Shown here: one piece after another, positions 1 through 6,864 of the stretch
How the letters are laid out: every line of letters begins with the position of its first letter
Numbering within the stretch: position 1 is the first letter of the stretch
NCBI GenBank assembly: GCA_012514965.1
Contig: JAAYZH010000044.1
Coordinates: 1 to 6,950, forward strand
DNA from: Clostridiaceae bacterium
Lineage (GTDB): Bacteria; Bacillota; Clostridia; Saccharofermentanales; Fastidiosipilaceae
Reading direction: 5' to 3'
DNA: 6,950 bases
Made by a program: the position numbers and the translations under genes
Notes under the pieces: generated by a model
The model's database searches: none
Seen by the model: the letters and a program-made list of their open reading frames with translations, nothing else
What the model was told of the DNA's origin: nothing

Positions 1-1
1 G

Positions 2-1126
2 GTTGCGATTTTGGCCGCAACAATACTCACTGCTTCGTGTGGCAAAAACCAAACGATGCCGACGTCAACGAACAGCGAATCACAGATGTCTACAACGGTT
101 GCGACGACCAGCACGCAAGTCACCTCTTTGGTAACCCCTACAGTAGAAGCGACCACTCAAGCACCGACCCCGATCCCGACGACAGTTGCGACGACGGCAG
201 CCCCGACACCTGCACCTGTGGGTCTGGAGCCGGAGCGGACGAATTTGCGTGGAGAGCTGGCAGCAGAGGGACAGACTTTGGCCCGCCCTGTAGCGGTGAT
301 GATTGATAATCATCCAGACGCCAGGCCGCAAGCAGGGTTGCGGGATGCAGACATCGTCTTCGAGATCCCTGTTGAGGGTGGTTTGACGCGATACATGGCA
401 ATTTTCCAGTCGAGTACCCCGACGGTTGTCGGGCCGGTTCGCTCGGCACGGGATGCGTATTTAGATAGAATCCTCGAGTTTGATTCTGTCTACGTACACA
501 TCGGGGGTTCGCCGACAGCGGATGAGCGCCTTGCTACAGACAAGTATGAGGATATTAACGGTTCGGGTAGGGTGATCTGGCGAAAGAATGATACGGGTAA
601 GGTGGCACCGCACAATGCCTATACGAACATCAGCCTGGTCCGGAAGTACATGGCGAATATTGGCTGGCATGAAGAGCCTGTGTACGAGAAATATACGTTC
701 TATCAGGAAGGGCACCAGCCGGGCGGCGCACCGGCGAACCAAGTCGAGATCGAAGCGACTTCTGAGACCAGGACGGCTTATAAGTATCTGGCGGACAAAG
801 GTGTGTACACACGCTCCAAGGATGGCAAGGAAGACCTCGATGAGAATGACAGCAAGCCCCTGGAAGTAACGAACATTCTGGTTCAGAAGACAGATATCAC
901 GGCTGGCTATGGCGGCTATCCGACATTGCGTCAGATCCCGATGATAGGCAAGGGTGATGGGTACTATATCAGTATGGGCGAAATCATCCCGATCACCTGG
1001 ATGAAGGATCGTCTGGAAGGGCTGACTCGCTATTACAAGGTGGACGGTTCGGAACTGATTCTGAACCCGGGACAGACATGGATTCAGGTAATCGATTTGG
1101 CGATGGCTGTATCGGCGACGGACTGA
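2..1126 (+). CDS. DUF3048 domain-containing lipoprotein (YerB-like), 5' end cut by window edge
   Basis: This is a membrane-anchored extracytoplasmic lipoprotein of the DUF3048/YerB family, whose biochemical role is not established. The reading frame is open from base 2 and begins inside a hydrophobic stretch (VAILAATILTAS) running to Cys at bases 38-40. This looks like the end of a lipoprotein signal peptide with a loose lipobox (L-T-A-S-C), so the true start lies upstream and the in-frame TTG at 11 is not it. Counting that TTG as residue 1, residues 11-70 are a Thr/Pro/Ala/Ser-rich low-complexity linker, expected between lipid anchor and folded domain. The N-terminal DUF3048 domain spans about 88-235, with PVAVMIDN (93-100), DIVFE, GPVRSARD (141-148), HIGGSPTA (163-170) and APHNAYTN (199-206). 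The C-terminal domain spans about 240-362 and ends with GQTWIQVID (354-362). The gene stops at TGA 1124-1126 and is followed by a strong terminator, so it ends its transcript. Family assignment is firm; function is not. Confidence 0.93.
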   Translation, partial: VAILAATILTASCGKNQTMPTSTNSESQMSTTVATTSTQVTSLVTPTVEATTQAPTPIPTTVATTAAPTPAPVGLEPERTNLRGELAAEGQTLARPVAVMIDNHPDARPQAGLRDADIVFEIPVEGGLTRYMAIFQSSTPTVVGPVRSARDAYLDRILEFDSVYVHIGGSPTADERLATDKYEDINGSGRVIWRKNDTGKVAPHNAYTNISLVRKYMANIGWHEEPVYEKYTFYQEGHQPGGAPANQVEIEATSETRTAYKYLADKGVYTRSKDGKEDLDENDSKPLEVTNILVQKTDITAGYGGYPTLRQIPMIGKGDGYYISMGEIIPITWMKDRLEGLTRYYKVDGSELILNPGQTWIQVIDLAMAVSATD

Positions 1127-1185
1127 GCGGATTGGTGCAGAGCTGAAGGCCGGCGTTTGCCTGCTCAACTCCGTGAGAGAAACGT

Positions 1186-1223
1186 AAGAAAGCCGCGTTG
1201 TCTGACAACGCGGCTTTCTTTTT
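1186..1223 (+). terminator. Intrinsic terminator of the DUF3048 gene, possibly shared with the convergent reductase gene
   Basis: A perfect inverted repeat has 17-base arms (1186-1202 and 1204-1220) around a single central base, with a GC-rich core and a run of five T at 1219-1223 on the plus strand. In RNA the innermost pairs would open into a small loop. It lies 59 bases after the plus-strand stop codon and 21 bases after the stop of the convergent reductase gene (1242). On the minus strand the tail is only moderately U-rich (TTTCTTACGTTTCTC), so termination there is plausible but weaker. Confidence 0.93.
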
Positions 1224-1241
1224 ATCAGGGATACAAGGGAT

Positions 1242-2123
1242 TCAGCTCATCTGCGCCGGCTTGAAGATCGTTTCGTCCTTCACCAGCTCGGCTTCGCGTG
1301 TGAGAAGAGCGAGGTCCTCGGCCGTCAGCGGATTCTCGAGAACTTCATCGATGTGATCGAGCATGAAGCGGTAGTGGTCGATGTCACCCGGCGGAATCAG
1401 GGTGTGTGCGCCCTTCGAGAAGCCGTACTTCATTGCGGCGAGGGCGATGGCGACATCGTCACCTTCGGTGTCGAGCGGGCGGCACCAGGACTTCGGATAG
1501 CGTTTAGCTTCACCTTCGCGCCAGGTGCGATGGGCCAGGGTCTTCATTGCGAGCAAGCCTTTGTTCGATTCTGCGGCCTTCTCGGCGATGGCGTCACCCC
1601 AGCCTGTCGTGAGGCCAAGGGCCCAGTTCATGGGGAATAGGATAGAGTCGAAGTCGAACAGCTCCATAGCCTTGAGGGCAGCCTTCTCATTATGGACGGA
1701 CATGCCGATGTAGCGGACCAGGCCTTGCTCGCGGGCCCAGAGGAAGGTCTCCATGGCACCGCCCGGTCCGAAGATCGTGTCCACTTCAGCCATCGTCGTG
1801 AGGGAGTGGATCTGATACACATCGAAGTGGTCGGTGTGCAGGGCTTCGAGGGAGCCGAGGAGCTCCTTGCGGCTGCCTTCGGCGGTGCGCTCAGTCGTCT
1901 TGCACGCAAGTACGATGTCATTACGGTACGGTTCGATCGCCGGCCCCATGAGTGCCTGCGCGTTGCCATAGGACGGAGCGACATCGAAATAGTTCACACC
2001 GCGATCGATCGCCTCCGCGATGTAGGCCTTCGTGGTTTCAGGCGTCTCGTTCATGTGAATGATCGCTCCGTAGACTACGGGGCTGATCATTAGTCCGGTT
2101 CTGCCAAATTGTTGCTTCTTCAT
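1242..2123 (-). CDS. Aldo/keto reductase family oxidoreductase
   Basis: This is a predicted cytoplasmic NAD(P)H-dependent reductase with the (beta/alpha)8 aldo/keto reductase fold; the substrate is unknown. The 293 residues match the usual length of about 280-340. It begins FGRTGLMISPVVYGA (6-20), the family's first strand region. The catalytic tetrad is visible: Asp47 and Tyr52 in NYFDVAPSYG (44-53), Lys75 in ACKTTE (73-78) and His106 in YQIHS (103-107). Other family segments are YIGMSVHN (138-145) and GLLAMKTLAHR (189-199). The usual C-terminal phosphate-binding loop is replaced by TLIPPGDIDHYRFML (241-255), without the canonical Ser/Thr-x-Arg...Glu-Asn pattern, so cofactor preference cannot be read. 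No cysteine cluster for a C-terminal Fe-S site is present. The ATG at 2121-2123 has a strong GGAGGA six bases upstream. It is the last gene of the minus-strand cluster; a role in reducing a product of the upstream GH105 enzyme is inference from position only. Confidence 0.93.
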   Translation of the reverse strand: MKKQQFGRTGLMISPVVYGAIIHMNETPETTKAYIAEAIDRGVNYFDVAPSYGNAQALMGPAIEPYRNDIVLACKTTERTAEGSRKELLGSLEALHTDHFDVYQIHSLTTMAEVDTIFGPGGAMETFLWAREQGLVRYIGMSVHNEKAALKAMELFDFDSILFPMNWALGLTTGWGDAIAEKAAESNKGLLAMKTLAHRTWREGEAKRYPKSWCRPLDTEGDDVAIALAAMKYGFSKGAHTLIPPGDIDHYRFMLDHIDEVLENPLTAEDLALLTREAELVKDETIFKPAQMS

Positions 2124-2297
2124 GTTACTTCCTCCACATAGTGCTCACGGGCGACGAATTGCAACAGTAGGCAACCATTCATCGCGTATGAGCCTTTTAG
2201 GTATCGTATGTTTCCAGTATAGAGCTATACGAGAATTTTTGCAGTTTCGCCAAGGTTTTGGTCTGGTGGTTGGGCCGGGCTTTGGCCAAAACCAGGC
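2124..2297 (-). promoter_or_regulatory. 174-base gap within the cluster; possible secondary promoter and dyads for the reductase gene
   Basis: This non-coding gap separates the two-part enzyme from the reductase. On the minus strand a weak promoter can be proposed: TTGGCG (plus coordinates 2248-2253), an 18-base spacer, then TATAGC (2224-2229). The latter overlaps a 6-bp dyad GTATAG-AG-CTATAC (2217-2230, as read on the plus strand). A second inverted repeat, GGTTTTGG (2254-2261) with CCAAAACC (2286-2293), follows the upstream stop codon, but has a 24-base loop and no T-run after it. It therefore looks more like a processing or weak attenuation structure than a terminator. Co-transcription from the upstream promoter is equally possible. 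Confidence 0.35.
2130..2135 (-). promoter_or_regulatory. Ribosome binding site of the aldo/keto reductase
   Basis: On the minus strand GGAGGA lies 6 bases before the ATG at 2123. It is a near-ideal Shine-Dalgarno site and fixes the start. It allows independent translation initiation of this gene despite the long gap to the upstream gene. Confidence 0.85.
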
Positions 2298-5222
2298 TCA
2301 CAGGATCCACTCCTCATCCTGCAGCTTCTTGTACTCGACGGCTGCGAAGAGAGCGGCGGCCAGGCCGTAGGAGAGATTGCGTCCTCGCGGGGTGAGCTTG
2401 TAACAGAGGGTGGGGAAGAGCTGCAAGGGGATGGTCGGAGCGCTGATTTCCGGCAGGAAGATGCCCCTAGGCGACACTTCGATGGCCTCGCTGACGGCTT
2501 CCAGTGCCCGCAGGCCGGGCTCCAGATAGCTTGGCGCCAGCAGACCGAGCCGTACACCATGGAGCAGACCGGCGGCGATCAGCGCGGTGGCGGACAGCTC
2601 GCGATAGGATTTCTTGTTAATGATCGTGTTGAAACTGCCATCGGAGTTTTGCCAGGGCAACACAGCAGCGGCGGTTTTGCGGAAAATGTCACCAATTGTC
2701 GGATATTCGGGGTGCTCTGCTCCGATGTTTTCCATGATCATAGGTAGGGAAGTCAGCACCCAGCCGTTGCCTCGGCCCCAGAAGCTGCCGTCGTTGGGGT
2801 GGGGGCGCCGGGCTTTGGCCCAATAGCTGTGCACCCAGAGGCCGCCTGCATCCTGCAGATAGCGCGCGTAGATGGCCGGCTGTCGAGCGGCGAAGTCCAG
2901 GAGCTCCGGGTCGTCTTGCTCTCTAGCGTAGAGTGAGGGGAAGACGGAGAACATCATGAGGCTGTCCACCCAGATCGAGGCGGGGTACCAGTGGCTCTCG
3001 AGACCGCGGCCCAGGTGATTGACGGCGTCCTCCAGGAGCCTCGGCTCGTGGCGCACGTAATGCAGGGCAGCCTGTGTCAGCGGAGCGAAGGCCTTGCTGC
3101 CGGTCCGCTTTTCCATGGCGTAGGTGATGAGAGCGGGGGCAATTCGGTCAGCGTAATCGAGCTTGGGGCTATGCTCGAGCCAGTACCGGCAGTAACGAGT
3201 GAGGAAGGGTGTATATTGGTCGGTGCCTCGATAACGGTCCAGTTCGGTTAGCGCATGGCCCAAGAGCGCCTGCCCCCAGGTCCACTTCATCTTCGGGTCG
3301 AGACGAGCCACCACATCGTCACATAGCGCGACAATTCGTCTGTAAGGATCGGCTTCGGGCAGCTGTGGGCTGCGTAGGTCGCAGAGGCGATCAGGCCAGT
3401 CTAGGAGGCGCTCCCGCCCGCCGACCTGCAGCGTGTACGCTTCCGGGTCCCGGGCCACCCGGCCAAATTTGCTCTCCAGTCGAGGGAACTGCCACTCCCG
3501 GGCTTCGCCATCGACTGTGAAGTCGCCTTTATACACTAGCTGATAGACGTGGTCGGCAAGACGCAGAGTAAAGGTCTGCCTCCCACGTTCGACCCGGGCA
3601 GCCGCACAAAGCGTCTCGAAAGCCGCGAAGCTGCCGTGCTCCGCAGCAGAGCCGGTGACACAGGCCCAAGCCGTGACTTTGCCGCGTTGGATGAGCTCTT
3701 CGTTATCTGCCGGTTCCAGCGCTTCGAGTGCAAGCAGGGCGACATAGCTGTTGCCTTGCCGGCCCAGCATACAGCGCGGATGGGGCATGCGTGTCTCGTC
3801 GAAATGCTGCTGCGGGAACCAGGCGTGGGTGTAGAGAAGTCGTTCTCGCTCCATGTAGCCACGACGCACAGAGAGGTCATAGACACAGAGGACGACGTTC
3901 CGGTCCTGCCGACAGTCCGGGAGTACGCCGTTGCCGACCCAGTAGGAGGGTGAGAAGTTACGAGCGTTATCCGCGAAGAAAGCGGCTCCGGGATGAGTCG
4001 TGAAGACTGAAACACCGCTGCCGATTGTGGCCTGCCAGATGTGCTGCTGATCCCCGAAAGTTCCGGGATGGTAGCGCTGAGCCGATGACAGCAGATAAGC
4101 AGGGCTGCGATAGCTGTAGCTGTTGACGCGCTGGATGGCGATACCGGAAGTCACCGGATTCAGAAGGCGTGTCACGAGCGGCAGCAGGCCCAGACGACTG
4201 ACCAGCGGAATATCAAGCGCCCTGAGATCTTTGAGAAAGTCATTGCTGACAAGCTTCCATTCGCGATAGAGCTTGAGGGCTGTCTCGCAGGCCTCGGGAT
4301 TCGTAAAGGCTTCCATGCTCCAGAGGTAGAGGCCGCGCCCGTTGACGTCATTAGGCAGGGGGAAGCAGTCGTCCACTTCACCCAGATCCAGACCCATGGA
4401 GGACTTCACCACTCCTAATTCGGCATCATGCGCGATGCGCAGGATCCAGGCCGGCAGCTGATAGCTCCGGTTCAGCAGGAAGTCCGCCGACAGCCGGCTG
4501 TAGTCGAAGGCGTGATCGGGATGAAAGGCGAAGGCGCGTTCGAGAATATCAGTGACATCCTGCTGTTCGGGGTACTTCTTTTGGCGTTCGTAACAGCGGC
4601 CGCTCGTCGACGCGAGGAGGCCGCGATAGTGATGGAGGGCCATGTCGAGGAGCAGGAGATCGAGGATGCGGCGGGCTTTGGCCGCGAGCAGCGGATCTTC
4701 GCAGCAGTCGATCAGGAGGGAGAGGGGGGCGATATCCTCCTCGTAGTAGGTGTTGGAATGCCACTCGACGAAGCCCAGGCGGAAGCGTGCTTCCAGCCAG
4801 ATGTCCAGACGTTCGCGGGCTTTGGCCACATGATAGCGGCCCAAGCTGCCATCGTTGCGGAAAACACGTTCCGGAAAGAGCTGGCCGGCCAGATACTCGC
4901 AGGTGGCGAAAATCAGCTGGTGATTCTCGCTCCAGTAGCACATGCTGTCGACACCGGGCTCGTCCATCCAGTACTTGAAACCCAGAACCGTCGTCTCCAT
5001 CCGCCGGAGCGTAGCGGGGCTGATGTGCTCTGCATAGAAATACAGCGACCGCACGATACACACCAGGCGGAAGTCCGCGCAGTCCAGGCGCTGATCGATG
5101 TAATCCAGAATGGCGTGGATCTGGCCCTCGTCCGCAGGCTCGCCGCGGTCGAGCCTGGCGATGTCGGGGAAGCAGGGCCGGGTCATCTTGATCTTCATTG
5201 GGATGTCGTGTGTTTGTTCCAT
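2298..5222 (-). CDS. Two-part cytoplasmic glycan-degrading enzyme: uncharacterised N-terminal region fused to GH105 unsaturated uronyl hydrolase
   Basis: GH105 enzymes (YteR/RhiN type) hydrolyse the unsaturated uronic acid left by polysaccharide lyases at the non-reducing end. The GH105 part covers about 625-960: WVD (751-753) with Asp753 where YteR has its catalytic Asp143, GGLWVH (793-798), the hallmark FWGRGNGW (814-821) and SYRELSATA (872-880). Stand-alone GH105 proteins are about 350-390 residues; here about 620 residues precede it. That N-terminal region looks mainly helical to about 350, with WSENHQ (97-102), EWHSNTYY (153-160) and STSGRCY (205-211). It then looks beta-rich to about 605, with DQQHIWQAT (391-399), VFTTHPGA (406-413) and YWVGNGVLP (427-435). 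I cannot assign it to a named family; the layout recalls toroid-plus-beta-sandwich lyases. No signal peptide or membrane segment is seen, so it should be cytoplasmic. The ATG at 5222 lies 3 bases after the symporter stop without a good ribosome binding site, suggesting translational coupling; ATG at 5198 is an alternative. GH105 call firm, N-terminal function unknown. Confidence 0.9.
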   Translation of the reverse strand: MEQTHDIPMKIKMTRPCFPDIARLDRGEPADEGQIHAILDYIDQRLDCADFRLVCIVRSLYFYAEHISPATLRRMETTVLGFKYWMDEPGVDSMCYWSENHQLIFATCEYLAGQLFPERVFRNDGSLGRYHVAKARERLDIWLEARFRLGFVEWHSNTYYEEDIAPLSLLIDCCEDPLLAAKARRILDLLLLDMALHHYRGLLASTSGRCYERQKKYPEQQDVTDILERAFAFHPDHAFDYSRLSADFLLNRSYQLPAWILRIAHDAELGVVKSSMGLDLGEVDDCFPLPNDVNGRGLYLWSMEAFTNPEACETALKLYREWKLVSNDFLKDLRALDIPLVSRLGLLPLVTRLLNPVTSGIAIQRVNSYSYRSPAYLLSSAQRYHPGTFGDQQHIWQATIGSGVSVFTTHPGAAFFADNARNFSPSYWVGNGVLPDCRQDRNVVLCVYDLSVRRGYMERERLLYTHAWFPQQHFDETRMPHPRCMLGRQGNSYVALLALEALEPADNEELIQRGKVTAWACVTGSAAEHGSFAAFETLCAAARVERGRQTFTLRLADHVYQLVYKGDFTVDGEAREWQFPRLESKFGRVARDPEAYTLQVGGRERLLDWPDRLCDLRSPQLPEADPYRRIVALCDDVVARLDPKMKWTWGQALLGHALTELDRYRGTDQYTPFLTRYCRYWLEHSPKLDYADRIAPALITYAMEKRTGSKAFAPLTQAALHYVRHEPRLLEDAVNHLGRGLESHWYPASIWVDSLMMFSVFPSLYAREQDDPELLDFAARQPAIYARYLQDAGGLWVHSYWAKARRPHPNDGSFWGRGNGWVLTSLPMIMENIGAEHPEYPTIGDIFRKTAAAVLPWQNSDGSFNTIINKKSYRELSATALIAAGLLHGVRLGLLAPSYLEPGLRALEAVSEAIEVSPRGIFLPEISAPTIPLQLFPTLCYKLTPRGRNLSYGLAAALFAAVEYKKLQDEEWIL

Positions 5223-5225
5223 AGC

Positions 5226-6668
5226 TTATTTGTACTTTTCGATGAGGGCCGCGACTTCAAGTTCTTCTTCGGCGGTCAAAGGTTCGGGCGTGATACCGTC
5301 CTCAAGGCGCTTGCCGAGGAAATATTTCACGCGTTTGGACAGTTCGGGGCGGAGGCCCATTTGTTTGGCCACCAGCCAGCCGATGGTGCCAAAGATCGCG
5401 AAAGCAAATACGAGGATCAGACGGATTGCCCAGACTGTGCCGGCCGGCTGGGCAGGTGCGGGAACGGTTTCCGTAGGATTAATGAAACCTGTGATACCAA
5501 GGAGGTTGCCGATCAGGAAGATCGTCATGGCCGAGCTGATCTGGCGGATGAAGGTCATCGTGGCGCTGTACGAGCCTGTGCTGCGCTTGCCTTCGACCAG
5601 TTCGCCGATGTCGACGACATCAGGGAAGATGATCCAGCTGAGGGTCATGGCACCGGCGTAGCCAAAGGCCGTGGCTGCGGTCAGCAGGTAGACGCCGATC
5701 ACCGGCCCGCCGGCGGGATAGAAGCCTATCCCCATGGCCCCGAGCACCGCGAGCGGCAGCCCGAAACGAAAAATCTCGGTTTTGCTGATCGTGCGTACCA
5801 GACGATAGAAGATCGGCAGCATCACAAGCTGGATAGCGAGGAAGAGGCCCAGGAAGATGGTGGTGTTCAGACCTTTCACCACGTAGAGGCTGTAGTAAAT
5901 AATAATGGCGGAGACGGTGTCGAGAGTCACGCTTTGCGTAAGGTAGAGGGCGACCATCTGGCGAAATATTTTCGTTTTCAGGGGCTCGAGCAGGGCGCCC
6001 GGTGTGACGTGGGTCTTTTTGTCCGCATAAGAAGCCCGTTCGCGGCAGACCAGACCGGCAATGAAGATGGGGACCGTGAAGACCAGGCCAAAGCCAAACA
6101 CGACAATGAGATAGAAACGATTGACGGTGATCGCACCCTCCTGAAGCTGACGGAAAAAGATCGTGGGCAGGATCGTGCAGACAGCGGTGGCAAGCATGGA
6201 GAAAATTAGTCGGGTGACGTTGACCTTGTTGAGTTCGTCGAAGTCCGTACTGATTTCCGTACTCATGGCACTGTAGGCGATGGCCAAGGCGGAGGCGATC
6301 GTGGCGTAGAAGATATTGGTCAGGAGAATGTAGAGCGACTGCGCGGCCGGCGCGTCAAAGCGGACCGGCAGCCAGAGCAGCGCCATCGCCACGAGCAGAA
6401 TCGCTGCACCAAAGAGGAGATAAGGCCTGCGCCTGCCCCAACGTGTACGGGTGTTATCACCGACGACGCCCAGAACAGGGTCGATTACCGCGTCCCAGAT
6501 CTTCGCGAACATGAGCGTTGTGCCGGCCAGGCCGGGGTGGACGCCCAAGACATTCGTGAGGTAGACCAGGTAGAGGACGGAGATGACGGTCTGTCCGCCG
6601 CCGCCCCAGAGATCTGCCGCGGCAAACGTGAAACGTTCCTTGGCTGAGAATTCTTTCGTACGGGACAT
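5226..6668 (-). CDS. GPH-family (MelB-like) glycoside/hexuronide:cation symporter
   Basis: This inner-membrane transporter of the glycoside-pentoside-hexuronide:cation symporter family, a branch of the major facilitator superfamily, has 480 residues (MelB is about 470). Signature features are IWDAVIDPVLGVVGD (57-71), in which Asp59 and Asp63 align with the cation-site Asp55 and Asp59 of MelB, followed by the loop TRTRWGRRRPYLLFG (73-87). The second-half motif is FPDVVDIGELVEGKRSTGSYS (348-368). About twelve hydrophobic segments are spread over residues 25-435. The tail from 436 is charged and soluble, with no PTS IIA-like domain. I chose ATG 6666-6668 because GGAGGT lies 4 bases upstream. The longer frame to 6740 would run through the likely promoter and adds residues unlike this family. 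It is the first gene of the cluster and directly precedes the GH105 enzyme, so uptake of a uronic-acid-containing oligosaccharide is the likely job. Exact substrate and coupling ion are not readable. Confidence 0.93.
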   Translation of the reverse strand: MSRTKEFSAKERFTFAAADLWGGGGQTVISVLYLVYLTNVLGVHPGLAGTTLMFAKIWDAVIDPVLGVVGDNTRTRWGRRRPYLLFGAAILLVAMALLWLPVRFDAPAAQSLYILLTNIFYATIASALAIAYSAMSTEISTDFDELNKVNVTRLIFSMLATAVCTILPTIFFRQLQEGAITVNRFYLIVVFGFGLVFTVPIFIAGLVCRERASYADKKTHVTPGALLEPLKTKIFRQMVALYLTQSVTLDTVSAIIIYYSLYVVKGLNTTIFLGLFLAIQLVMLPIFYRLVRTISKTEIFRFGLPLAVLGAMGIGFYPAGGPVIGVYLLTAATAFGYAGAMTLSWIIFPDVVDIGELVEGKRSTGSYSATMTFIRQISSAMTIFLIGNLLGITGFINPTETVPAPAQPAGTVWAIRLILVFAFAIFGTIGWLVAKQMGLRPELSKRVKYFLGKRLEDGITPEPLTAEEELEVAALIEKYK

Positions 6669-6672
6669 CGGG

Positions 6673-6678
6673 ACCTCC
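6673..6678 (-). promoter_or_regulatory. Ribosome binding site deciding the symporter start
   Basis: GGAGGT on the minus strand lies 4 bases before the ATG at 6668. It favours the 480-residue symporter over the 504-residue reading, which starts 72 bases further upstream with no comparable site. Confidence 0.85.
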
Positions 6679-6693
6679 AAGGTGTTTTCTTTG

Positions 6694-6702
6694 ATTGTAA
6701 CA
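6694..6702 (-). promoter_or_regulatory. Extended -10 promoter element of the symporter-GH105 cluster
   Basis: On the minus strand TGTTACAAT reads as an extended -10 (TG, one base, then TACAAT, five of six matches to TATAAT). No good -35 box sits 16-18 bases upstream, which fits an extended -10 promoter. A transcript would start about 7 bases downstream, giving a leader of under 20 bases that still contains the GGAGGT site. The position just upstream of the chosen start supports it. Confidence 0.55.
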
Positions 6703-6737
6703 GAAGCTTTGTCAGGTTGAGCCAGAGAACATCGCCG

Positions 6738-6753
6738 CAAGTTGAAAAACTTG
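6738..6753. promoter_or_regulatory. Inverted repeat upstream of the cluster promoter, candidate operator
   Basis: CAAGTT-GAAA-AACTTG is a perfect 6-bp dyad with a 4-base centre. It lies about 36 bases upstream of the extended -10 of the minus-strand cluster, between the two divergent genes. The size suits a dimeric regulator, but no regulator gene is in the window and no second copy was seen. It could also be a chance palindrome. Confidence 0.3.
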
Positions 6754-6805
6754 TCGACTTTGTCCAGAAAACAGTCTTTTTACGCCTATTTCGCAGCCTG
6801 CAGTC

Positions 6806-6814
6806 TGCTACTAT
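6806..6814 (+). promoter_or_regulatory. Weak candidate extended -10 for the SOUL-family gene
   Basis: TGCTACTAT on the plus strand has the TGn extension followed by TACTAT (four of six matches to TATAAT), with no convincing -35. It would give a leader of roughly 40-45 bases before the ATG at 6865. Included only because a promoter is needed in this divergent gap. Confidence 0.25.
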
Positions 6815-6852
6815 CAAATGTAAAACACAAGGCCCGCGATAAACGCTCAAGC

Positions 6853-6860
6853 AGAGGTGA
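6853..6860 (+). promoter_or_regulatory. Ribosome binding site of the SOUL-family gene
   Basis: AGAGGTGA ends 4 bases before the ATG at 6865 and is a good Shine-Dalgarno match. It fixes this ATG as the start of the gene that runs off the window. Confidence 0.75.
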
Positions 6861-6864
6861 TACC

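Noticed and set aside
95..215. Repeated TTGCGACGAC words in the lipoprotein gene as a DNA repeat element
   Set aside because: They encode the Thr/Ala/Pro-rich linker after the lipid anchor; the repetition reflects the biased amino-acid content and is not regularly spaced.
461..1168. A 235-codon open frame antisense to the DUF3048 gene
   Set aside because: It lies opposite a gene with clear family motifs, its product has no recognisable features, and there is no ribosome binding site.
2254..2293. Inverted repeat GGTTTTGG/CCAAAACC as a terminator of the GH105 fusion gene
   Set aside because: The loop is 24 bases, the arms only 8, and no T-run follows on the minus strand, so it does not fit an intrinsic terminator.
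4428..4620. Possible frame break or gene boundary inside the 974-residue protein between the N-terminal region and GH105
   Set aside because: The frame is continuous from 5222 to 2298 with no internal stop. The motif-bearing N-terminal region and GH105 motifs are all in the same frame, so it reads as a true fusion in this sequence.
4428..6209. A 593-codon open frame on the plus strand opposite the symporter and the N-terminal part of the GH105 fusion gene
   Set aside because: It spans two well-supported genes and their junction in antisense. Its translation is acidic, His/Gln/Asp-rich and without recognisable motifs, and no ribosome binding site precedes it. Long antisense frames are common opposite GC-rich genes.
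6669..6740. 24-residue N-terminal extension of the symporter
   Set aside because: The GGAGGT site at 6673-6678 supports the internal ATG at 6668, and the extension would overlap the likely -10 element at 6694-6702.
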